NCBI GenBank assembly: GCA_018242585.1
Contig: JAFEBQ010000007.1
Coordinates: 105,313-169,312, forward strand
DNA from: Planctomycetota bacterium
GTDB lineage: Bacteria > Planctomycetota > Planctomycetia > Pirellulales > PNKZ01
Direction: 5' to 3'
DNA length: 64,000 nucleotides
The translations under genes and the position numbers were made by a program. A model generated the notes under the pieces. The model did not search any database. It worked only from the letters and a program-made list of their open reading frames with translations, and had not been told where the DNA came from. Below are positions 17,004-24,338 of the stretch, piece after piece. The stretch's first letter is position 1, and each line of letters starts with the position of its first letter.

Positions 17004-17043
17004 TTCAGATGGTTGTTCGATCGTCGCCACGCGTTGCTGCCCC

Positions 17044-19182
17044 CTAGAGCGTCTCTTCCCAGACCGTGCGGTAACCGCCGACCTGTTCCACGTATTCTAA
17101 CAGCCGGGCGTAAAATGGGTCATGCGACAAGGTCGCGCTGTCGCCCACGATCAGCAGCTTACGCCGGGCGCGTGTCATGGCCACGTTCATCCGCCGCACG
17201 TCGGCCAGGAACCCGATCTCCCCCGCCGTGTTTGAACGGACTAGCGAGATGACGACCGCTTCTTTCTCGCGCCCCTGAAACCCGTCGACGGTGTCGATCT
17301 CAAGGCCGGGCAGATCGAGCCGCTCGCGCAGCAACCGGACCTGGGCCGCGTAGGGAGAGATGACCGCAATGTCGGCGGCCGGCACGCCCGCGTTGACGAT
17401 CGCCGTCACCTTGTGCGCCACCAACGCGGCCTCGCGTGGGTTGCAGCGACTTTCGCCGTCGGGTTCCAATTGCTCGTCGTAGTCGGCGCCGGCAGTGTCG
17501 ATAAACTCGACGGGCAACGACGTTAGCGACTCGCTCGCCACGCCCGACAGATCGGTGAGCAGGTGTTCGCGCACCGAGGCGTCGGCGACCAGTTCATCGT
17601 CGTAGAACTCGCGCGACGAGAATGCCATGATCGATTGATGCATGCGGTACTGCTCGACCAGTCGCCGCGTCACTTGGGTGCCATACCGCCCGACCAGCCG
17701 CTCGAACAGACTGACGCTCAGCCCGCCGTTTACGGCCTCGGGCGAGATGACCGTCGGCGGCAACTGGCAATGGTCGCCGGCCAGCACCACGCGCCCGGCG
17801 CGCAAGATCGGCGGCCAGCAACCGGGCTCGGTGCTCTGACACGCTTCGTCGATCACCACCAGGTCAAAGTTCAATTGCCCGAGCACCTGGCTATCGAGCC
17901 CAGTGGTGGTGGCACAGACGACGCGCGCACGGCTGAGAATGTCTTCGGCCGCTTGCGACTCCAACCGCCGCGCGTCGGCCAGCCGGCTGCGAGCGTCCTG
18001 GCGCAACTCCTGTCGCGCGCCGGGCTCGGGCTTGGCCCGCGTGTAGCGACTGGCCTTGCGGAACAGGGCGAGGGCTTCTTTGACCAGCTTGCGAGCCAGT
18101 CGCACGTCGTGATGTTCGTCGACCAGGTAGTCGAGCGTGTGCTGCCGAAGCGTGTCGAGCACTCGGGCCGGATGACCAAGACGCACCGCCGATTCGCCGA
18201 GCGCGACGAGCCGTTCCATCATGTTATCGACAGCCAGATTGCTTGGTGCGCAGGCCAGCACCTTCTCGCCGCGGCGAACCGCCTGGCGAATCAACTCGAT
18301 CACGGTCGTCGTCTTGCCGGTCCCCGGCGGCCCGTGGATCAGCGCCACGTCCTCGGCCGCCAGCGCGAAGCGGACGGCGTCTTGCTGGGCCGGATTCAAG
18401 GCCAGCTCCCATTCGATCGGCTGGTCAGCCGATTTCTTTTCGCGCGGTTCGCGCTCGCCCAAGAGGACACGCCGCAGTTCGGTAAGCCGATCCCCCTTGG
18501 CGCCGGCAGCCCGGGATAATGCTTGCTGCTGGCGGTCGCTGGCGATTTCATCGCTCGACAAATCGACCCGCCACGCCCCTTCGTCGGTGTCCTCGGGTTC
18601 GCGGTCGATCACCACTCGCAGCTCGCGATCGCCGCGCTCGACGACCACCCCGCGCGATTCGAACTCGCCTGCCTCGCCGGCGCGCGAAACGATCACGGGC
18701 GCGCCGGAGTTCAACCGATGCCAGGGCAAGCCCAGCGTCCGGTTGCGCTTAACGAAGCTCAGAATGAACCTGCCGCCGAGACCGGTATCGACGTCCGTCA
18801 CGACCAGATCGACCAGGGCCGTGCCCGATCGCTCGGCCGCCGAGGGGGACAGCCGGCGACGCTGTTCGCCCGCGCGGCGCAGCTCCTCGCGGCTTTCCAT
18901 TTGCAATAGGCGCGACAAACGCTGGAAGTGGTCGCCGGCGTCAACGGGCGCGGACTTCGATTCGGCGCGAACCCGAATGCGCCGATCGTTCAGCGATGCG
19001 CCATCGAGCGATTGAACCAAGCGCCCCGCCCAATCGTCGGGAATCTCGGCTGTGGCGCGATTGCCCTGCACGTCGAGACGGCCGACCTTGCCGCCGCTTA
19101 GCCCTGACTGGTCGCAGATCAGCTTCAGGAGCTCTCCCTTGCTGGTCCGCGGCGGCAATGAATCGAAATGCAAGATCGCCAT
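17044..19182 (-). CDS. SF1 IGHMBP2/SMUBP-2-like helicase with RRM-like N-terminal domain
   Basis: A 712-residue superfamily 1 helicase. Walker A is GPPGTGKTTT (284-293), Walker B is LVVIDEACQST, motif III is LAGDHCQLPPTV, motif IV-V includes EIDTVDGFQGREKEAVVISL, and motif VI is RRMNVAMTRARRKL. Residues 1-74 (AILHFDSLPPRTSKGELLKL, then RRIRVRAESK) resemble the small RNA-binding domain found at the C-terminus of DbpA helicases, here at the N-terminus. Residues 85-260 would form the stalk/beta-barrel region of this family. An RNA or RNA/DNA-hybrid substrate is likely. ATG 19182 is supported because the alternative TTG at 19224 runs into the edge of a repeat element. It is transcribed with the DTW gene. 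Confidence 0.92.
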   Translation of the reverse strand: MAILHFDSLPPRTSKGELLKLICDQSGLSGGKVGRLDVQGNRATAEIPDDWAGRLVQSLDGASLNDRRIRVRAESKSAPVDAGDHFQRLSRLLQMESREELRRAGEQRRRLSPSAAERSGTALVDLVVTDVDTGLGGRFILSFVKRNRTLGLPWHRLNSGAPVIVSRAGEAGEFESRGVVVERGDRELRVVIDREPEDTDEGAWRVDLSSDEIASDRQQQALSRAAGAKGDRLTELRRVLLGEREPREKKSADQPIEWELALNPAQQDAVRFALAAEDVALIHGPPGTGKTTTVIELIRQAVRRGEKVLACAPSNLAVDNMMERLVALGESAVRLGHPARVLDTLRQHTLDYLVDEHHDVRLARKLVKEALALFRKASRYTRAKPEPGARQELRQDARSRLADARRLESQAAEDILSRARVVCATTTGLDSQVLGQLNFDLVVIDEACQSTEPGCWPPILRAGRVVLAGDHCQLPPTVISPEAVNGGLSVSLFERLVGRYGTQVTRRLVEQYRMHQSIMAFSSREFYDDELVADASVREHLLTDLSGVASESLTSLPVEFIDTAGADYDEQLEPDGESRCNPREAALVAHKVTAIVNAGVPAADIAVISPYAAQVRLLRERLDLPGLEIDTVDGFQGREKEAVVISLVRSNTAGEIGFLADVRRMNVAMTRARRKLLIVGDSATLSHDPFYARLLEYVEQVGGYRTVWEETL

Positions 19183-19224
19183 GCGAGTGGGTTTGATTCC
19201 TTCAGCCAACCAAGCTTTATCCAA

Positions 19225-19334
19225 GGGTGGCCCAGCCGCTAGCCGGCTGGGTCGCGCAGCGACAAGAAGAACGGGCGACGTCGCACATTCTTCTTGTTGC
19301 TACGCAACACGGCCGACGAGCGGCCGTGCCATCC
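19225..19334. repeat. Multi-hairpin structured repeat, family S, copy 3 (divergent stems)
   Basis: About 110 bp bounded by GGGTGGC and GCCATCC. The shared core TCGCGCAGCGACAAGA is identical to copies 1 and 2, but the stems differ: the 5' hairpin is CCAGCC-gctagc-CGGCTGG, the inner pair is CAAGAAGAA with TTCTTCTTG, the next hairpin is GTTGC-tac-GCAAC, and the 3' hairpin is CACGGCCG-acga-CGGCCGTG (written with overlapping ends). Pairing is kept while sequence changes. Confidence 0.82.
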
Positions 19335-19371
19335 GATTTCGATTACCTCAAATAGTAGACGCCACCAATAA

Positions 19372-19392
19372 GGTGCATGGAATGCACCCTAC
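19372..19392. repeat. Half copy of the GTAGGGTGC hairpin repeat that supplies a stop codon
   Basis: Hairpin GGTGCAT-gga-ATGCACC followed by CTAC, equal to the right end of the element at 13180-13284. Read on the minus strand, its terminal GTAG contains the TAG stop codon (19389-19391) of the TrhO-RluA fusion gene. The repeat therefore joins directly onto the end of the reading frame. Confidence 0.75.
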
Positions 19393-21185
19393 AATGCGTC
19401 CGCCGCCCAGGCTGGCGCTTCAGCCGAGAACGTCGTACGCTCGCCCGAGATCGGATGGACGAACGTGATGCTCTTAGCGAACAGACACAACGGCGGATCG
19501 TCCACGCCGCCGGTCTGGGTTTCGCCATGTTGCCGGTTGGCCAGGTACGACTGGTCGCCGACGATCGGCCAACCCAACTGCCACAGGTGAACGCGAATCT
19601 GGTTCGTGCGGCCAGTCAGCGGGCGCACCTCGAGCAACGTCGTGCCGTCGGCCAGGCGCTTTAACACCCGGAACTCGGTTCGCGCCGGCAGGCCCGCCGC
19701 TTCGTCAACCGCGCGCAGGCCGGTTTCGAGCGCCTCGGCGCTGATCGGCGCGTCGCAGGCGAATTGATCCTCGGGCGGGTGTCCTTGCACCCGGGCCAGG
19801 TACGTCTTTTCAACTTCGCCGTATTCAAACTGCGGCTGGACCAGGCTGGCAAAGTGCCGCGTCCGCGTGAACACGACCAGGCCGCTGGTGTTGGCGTCGA
19901 GTCGATGTGCTGGGCGTGGCTTCTGTGGTTCGTAGACGGTTTGCAAGAACGATTGCAGCGTGTTCCGGTTGAACCGACCGCAAGGATGCAACGGCAGCGG
20001 GGCGGGCTTGTGAACGACGATCAGCGCTTCGTCCTCGTACACAATCTGAATGTCGATGCTGACGTCGGGCTCGATCGTCGCCGGCTGGACGTGCAGGTAA
20101 CGCTCGCCGGCGCGAACGATGTGGTCGGCCGCGATCGGCCGCTTGTCGTTGTCGCACAGTTGCCCGGCGGCGCAGATCGATTGCCATTGCTCGCGGGGCA
20201 CGAAGCTGAACACTTCGCATAGCAGCTCGAGCAGCGGTCGGCCATCGCACGAGGCGGGCACCTTGATCGGCCGATAGTTGTCATAAGGCCGACTGCCGGG
20301 CAGGGGAGTGGTCGCGACCCGGAGCGCCTGCTGCCGAGCACGCAGGGTGCGCTCGCGCTGCTCGTCGCTCGTTTCGTGGCAGTAAGGGCACGACACCCCT
20401 TTGACGAACCGCGCGTCGCCTTGATCGGCGGTCGATAGCGGCGTCAGACAGACGTAGCACTGATCGCTCGACGTTTCTTTCAGGCCTGGGTCCAGTCCGA
20501 CGCGCTGGTCAAAGACGAAACACTCACCGTCATAGTGCGCGCCGCCACACTCCTCGAAGTATTTCAGAATGCCGCCATCGAGTTGGAAGATTTGCTGGAA
20601 ACCTTCGCGCTCGAGGAACGGGCCAGCCTTTTCGCAGCGAATGCCCCCGGTGCAAAACATCACCACCGGCTGCTGCTTGAGCTCGGCCGGCAATTGCGCA
20701 CTGGCCGTGGGGAAGTCGCGGAAGTGATCGATCCCGAGCGACAGCGCGCCGCGGAAGGTGCCGAGCTTGACCTCGTAGTCGTTGCGCGTGTCAAGCAACG
20801 TGACCGGGCGTCCCTCATCGAGCCAGCGCTTCAGTTCGTGCGGGGCGAGCTTGGGCGACGTGTGCCGCTCGGGGGCGATGCCGTCAACGCCGAAGGCGAT
20901 GATCTCTTTCTTGATCCGCACCAGCATCCGCGTGAACGGTTGCCGAGCGCTGGCGCTGACCTTGGGTTGCAACTCCGCCAGCCCGGGAATACTACGCAGC
21001 TCGGCGAGCAGTCGATCGGCGTTCGACTGCTCGCCGGCCACGAATAGATTGATCCCCTCGGTGCTGAGCAGGATCGTCCCCTTGAGCTCCCACTGCTTGC
21101 AAAGCGCGAGCAGCCGCTCGCGCAACGACTTCAGGTTCGTCAGCGGCACGAACTTGTAGGCGGCAATGTTGACCGTGGCAGCCAA
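19389..21185 (-). CDS. trhO: Fusion of TrhO (tRNA uridine 5-hydroxylase, rhodanese) and RluA-type pseudouridine synthase
   Basis: A 598-residue two-enzyme protein. Residues 1 to about 285 match TrhO/YceA: an acylphosphatase-like N-domain (NIAAYKFVPL, LKGTILLSTEGINLFVAG), a rhodanese domain with the active loop C178-TGGIRC-EKA, and a CxxC pair set (C243/C246, C266/C269). TrhO makes 5-hydroxyuridine at tRNA wobble U34. Residues about 300-590 are an RluA-family synthase: a possible S4-like region (RPLLELLCEVFSFVP), VYEDEALIVVHKPAPLPLHP, the catalytic Asp430 in HRLDANTSGL, and RPLTGRTNQIRVHL. The two are normally separate genes. ATG 21185 gives the usual TrhO N-terminus. The stop codon comes from a hairpin repeat. 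It heads a minus-strand series with the helicase and the DTW gene. Confidence 0.93.
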   Translation of the reverse strand: MAATVNIAAYKFVPLTNLKSLRERLLALCKQWELKGTILLSTEGINLFVAGEQSNADRLLAELRSIPGLAELQPKVSASARQPFTRMLVRIKKEIIAFGVDGIAPERHTSPKLAPHELKRWLDEGRPVTLLDTRNDYEVKLGTFRGALSLGIDHFRDFPTASAQLPAELKQQPVVMFCTGGIRCEKAGPFLEREGFQQIFQLDGGILKYFEECGGAHYDGECFVFDQRVGLDPGLKETSSDQCYVCLTPLSTADQGDARFVKGVSCPYCHETSDEQRERTLRARQQALRVATTPLPGSRPYDNYRPIKVPASCDGRPLLELLCEVFSFVPREQWQSICAAGQLCDNDKRPIAADHIVRAGERYLHVQPATIEPDVSIDIQIVYEDEALIVVHKPAPLPLHPCGRFNRNTLQSFLQTVYEPQKPRPAHRLDANTSGLVVFTRTRHFASLVQPQFEYGEVEKTYLARVQGHPPEDQFACDAPISAEALETGLRAVDEAAGLPARTEFRVLKRLADGTTLLEVRPLTGRTNQIRVHLWQLGWPIVGDQSYLANRQHGETQTGGVDDPPLCLFAKSITFVHPISGERTTFSAEAPAWAADAL

Positions 21186-21260
21186 GGGTAGTTCACTCGA
21201 TCGGTTCGATCCGTCGCTATAACCATTATCGACACGGCCGCGCTCCCGCGGCCTGCGGTC

Positions 21261-21836
21261 TTACTCCTTGACCGCTTGCAGACCGATCTCGATTTGGACT
21301 TCCTCGCCCAACATCGTGGGGGCGGCGGTCACGCCGAACTCGCTCCGCTTGACCGACGTGCTGCAAAGGATACCGACGCGCGATTTCCCCTTGGGGAACT
21401 CGACCGGCTTCAGGCCACCCTTCAACTGCATGGTGATCGGTTTGGTGACACCGTGCATCGTCAGGTTCCCCGTCACTTCGTACCCGCCGTCGATCCCTTT
21501 GACCTTGGTGCTTTGGAAGGTGATGTTCGGGAACTGCTTGGTGTCAAAGTAATCGTACGCCCGCAGGTGCTCATCGCGCTTCTGGTTGGCGGTGTCGATG
21601 CTGTCGACCTTGATCGTCAGGTTGAACGACGACTTGGCCGGGTCGGCCGAGTCGATGACGAACGTGCCCGAGTAGTCGTTGAACCGGCCGTGGATGGTGC
21701 TGATCCCGGCGTGCGAAATCATGAACGAGATCGACGAGTGAACCGGGTCGACGCTGTACGACTCGGCGGCTTGGGCCAAGGTCGTAACGGCGGCAAACGT
21801 CAAAGCCAGACAAGCGGTGCGAAACGTGGCGAGCAT
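21261..21836 (-). CDS. Secreted YceI-family protein
   Basis: A 191-residue protein of the YceI lipocalin-like family, which binds isoprenoid or other lipid ligands in the periplasm. A signal peptide (MLATFRTACLALTFAAVTTL, then AQA) precedes YSVDPVHSSISFMISHAGIS, the typical family start. VDSIDTANQKRDEHLRAYDYFD and FPNITFQSTKVKG are also characteristic, and the C-terminal GVTAAPTMLGEEVQIEIGLQA completes the barrel. It stands alone on the minus strand, 75 bp from the trhO fusion. The ligand is unknown. Confidence 0.94.
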   Translation of the reverse strand: MLATFRTACLALTFAAVTTLAQAAESYSVDPVHSSISFMISHAGISTIHGRFNDYSGTFVIDSADPAKSSFNLTIKVDSIDTANQKRDEHLRAYDYFDTKQFPNITFQSTKVKGIDGGYEVTGNLTMHGVTKPITMQLKGGLKPVEFPKGKSRVGILCSTSVKRSEFGVTAAPTMLGEEVQIEIGLQAVKE

Positions 21837-21932
21837 GTTGAGTCCTCGTGGCAGGTGGGAGGGACAAAAGCAGAGCCGCTATCTTACCTGGCGCACCCGA
21901 CGAACTCTAGCGGCAGCGGGGGTCCGGCGATA

Positions 21933-23192
21933 TCAAGCATTCTTCCCCGTGTCCGGCGCCCAGAACACGACGATCATCCCCAGGGCGTAGATCATGCCCG
22001 TGGTCGCGCCGACCGTGACGTAGTTGCCGCCGGACCAGGCGAGCAGGATGCCCGCGAACAATACGCCGGCCGCCGATGCGAAGCGTCCGAAGTTATACGC
22101 GATGCCAATGCCCGAGGCGCGCACGTGCGTCGGGAACAGTTCGGGCAAATACAGCGGCAGCCAACCAAAGAACAGCGTCGTGACGGCCGCCTGGCAGAAG
22201 ACCAGCGGCAAGAACTCGGGCCTGAGCGGAGCCGAAAACAGAAAGATGCCGCACGTCAGGCTGACCGAGCCCAGGCTGATTAGAAAGTACGTCACGCGCC
22301 GGCCGAGCAGGTTAGCCAGGTGGCTGCCGAAGAAGCTGCCCAGGATCGCCCCGACGGCCCAATAACCTTGCGTAGTCGCTTTATAGCCAGGTTGCGCCGC
22401 GCCGACTTCATCGGCCCAGGGAATCATCCACTTGCTGGCGGCCCACGCGCCGATCAACGGAATGGCACCGAGCGCAATGCCGACCAGCGTTCGCTGCAGC
22501 AGCGGCGGCGTGAACAATTCGCGCCGACGACTGGCCGCGGTCGAGGCATTGGCCGCGCGGCCGGCCAACCACTCGGGCGATTCCGGCGCGAGCAACAAGA
22601 AGACCAAGCCAAGCAACGCCGGCGCGCCGCCAATCGCCATTAGCCAGCGCCACGACTCGGGCGTCACTTGATACGTGCGCCCCAGTTGCGAGACCAGGAA
22701 GATGCCGACGTTGATCCCGGTGCCGGCCACGCCGGCGACCGTCGGCCGCGAGGCGCGGGCCCAACACTCGCCGGCCAAGGCCACGCCGTTGGGCCACGCG
22801 CCGCCGACTCCCAGCCCGGCCAGGATGCGGAGCGCGAGCATTTGCTCCTGGCTGGCGGCCCACGTACCGGCCGCGCCGCACAAGGAATAGATCAGGATGC
22901 TCGCCCCCATCGCGCGAGCGCGGCCAATGCGATCTCCCAGCGCCCCCAGGAAAATGCCGCCGACGGCAGCGCCGAACATCATGCCCGCGGTATGCCGCGC
23001 GAACCATTCGCCACCCACCGCAGCGGTGTATGAATCACCTAGCAGATCGCGCGACATCGACAGCGCCGCCAGCGGCATGATGCCCAGTTGAAAACCCGCG
23101 AAGACCAGCCCGAGGAAGACCAGACACAGCACCGCGCGGCGCGCGGCCGATGATAGCCCGGCTGGCGTATTCACCATCGAATCAGTTGTCAT
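21933..23192 (-). CDS. MFS transporter
   Basis: A 419-residue twelve-helix major facilitator protein. The loop 2-3 signature is GALGDRIGRARAMG, and LGVGGAWPNGVALAGE in helix 4 and PESPEWL after helix 6 resemble the aromatic acid/sugar (AAHS, SHS) groups. The half-way loop is short and charged (SRRRELFTPP). ATG 23192 lies inside the 3' end of the upstream dehydrogenase gene (11-bp overlap), so the two are translationally coupled. Together they suggest uptake and oxidation of a small hydroxy acid, which is inference from the pairing. Confidence 0.92.
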   Translation of the reverse strand: MTTDSMVNTPAGLSSAARRAVLCLVFLGLVFAGFQLGIMPLAALSMSRDLLGDSYTAAVGGEWFARHTAGMMFGAAVGGIFLGALGDRIGRARAMGASILIYSLCGAAGTWAASQEQMLALRILAGLGVGGAWPNGVALAGECWARASRPTVAGVAGTGINVGIFLVSQLGRTYQVTPESWRWLMAIGGAPALLGLVFLLLAPESPEWLAGRAANASTAASRRRELFTPPLLQRTLVGIALGAIPLIGAWAASKWMIPWADEVGAAQPGYKATTQGYWAVGAILGSFFGSHLANLLGRRVTYFLISLGSVSLTCGIFLFSAPLRPEFLPLVFCQAAVTTLFFGWLPLYLPELFPTHVRASGIGIAYNFGRFASAAGVLFAGILLAWSGGNYVTVGATTGMIYALGMIVVFWAPDTGKNA

Positions 23193-24072
23193 GCGAGTCC
23201 GCCTTGCGCGAGAAGACCTCGATGATCGCGCTGTTGTCCAGCGAGCCCAGCCCGGCCGCTTCGGCTTCGGCCAATAATTGAGCGTGAAGTTGCGACAAGG
23301 GGAGCCGTGCCGGCAAATCCTGGGCTGCGGCGAGCATCAGTCGCACATCTTTCAGATGTTGCGACAGCCGGGCCTGGGGCGTGAAGTCCCGATCGATCAT
23401 CTTCTGTCCCTTGGTGTCCATGATCCGTGAGTAAGCCATGCTGGCCTGCAACACTTCGAGAGCCCGATGCAAGTCGAGCCCCAGCGCGCCGGCAAAGGCC
23501 AACCCCTCGGCCAGCGCGGCGCGATTCAACCCCAGGACCAGATTGGTGACCAGCTTCAGCTTTGCGCCGCTGCCACAAGGGCCAGTGTGCATGACCTGGC
23601 GCACGATGGCGTCCAATAGCGGTTGCACTTCGCGAAAGGCGTCGGCCGCTCCGCCGACCATCATCAAGACGTCTCCGCTGCGCAACTGAGCGCTGCTCCC
23701 CGAGATGGTCGCGTCGAGATACTGAATGCCACGCGCGGCTAGCTCCGCGCCAAGCGCCTCGGCAGCGCGCGGGTCACCGGTCGACGTGTCGACGATCGTC
23801 GCACCAGGGGCGAGGCTACTGCCGAGTTCGCCGAGCACCGCGCGGACGATCGATTCGTCAGGCAAGCTCAACAGAATGGGCTCGCACTCGGCGGCCAAGA
23901 GCGCGGCGCTCGGCGAAGCGACACCGCCGCGCTGGACGAACTCGGCGACGCGCACGGCATCGCGATCGTAGCCGCGCACGTCGTACCCCGCGGCGAGCAA
24001 TCGCTCGGCGAGGGCCGCGCCCATAAGCCCCAGGCCGACTATGCCGACTGGCTTGGCGTGTGGGTTGGACAT
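23182..24072 (-). CDS. NAD(P)-dependent 3-hydroxyisobutyrate dehydrogenase-family oxidoreductase
   Basis: A 296-residue beta-hydroxyacid dehydrogenase. The Rossmann motif is GIVGLGLMGAALAERLLAAG. The substrate-binding segment is YLDATISGSSAQLRSGDVLM, matching the D-A-P-x-S-G-G consensus in degenerate form. The catalytic lysine lies in GSGAKLKLVTNLVLGLN. DFTPQARLSQHLKDVRL is the C-terminal signature. ATG 24072 is preceded by GAGAG at about 8 bp; the frame runs upstream to 24102 but with poorer start context. Candidate substrates are 3-hydroxyisobutyrate, tartronate semialdehyde or a related hydroxy acid. It overlaps the MFS gene by 11 bp. Confidence 0.93.
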   Translation of the reverse strand: MSNPHAKPVGIVGLGLMGAALAERLLAAGYDVRGYDRDAVRVAEFVQRGGVASPSAALLAAECEPILLSLPDESIVRAVLGELGSSLAPGATIVDTSTGDPRAAEALGAELAARGIQYLDATISGSSAQLRSGDVLMMVGGAADAFREVQPLLDAIVRQVMHTGPCGSGAKLKLVTNLVLGLNRAALAEGLAFAGALGLDLHRALEVLQASMAYSRIMDTKGQKMIDRDFTPQARLSQHLKDVRLMLAAAQDLPARLPLSQLHAQLLAEAEAAGLGSLDNSAIIEVFSRKADSHDN

Positions 24073-24338
24073 TGGGCAACTCTCGCTCGAATCGCGCATC
24101 AATTAACGGTGGTACGCCCGTGGCTGGCGACTTGTCGACGGTTCAAACGGGGGGCGAGTGGCTGGCGCATAACCGCCACCAGAATACCCTCTAGCCGACC
24201 TAGTTTGCCCTCGCCGGGACGATGCTAGCGGCGATTATTGCCGGAGCCGCGAAATGCCCGCAAGGATTACCTGATCGTTAAAGTCTGCCAGATCGTGGGC
24301 CGATCAAGAGCCACAGTTCTATCGGCGGTGGCTGATGA

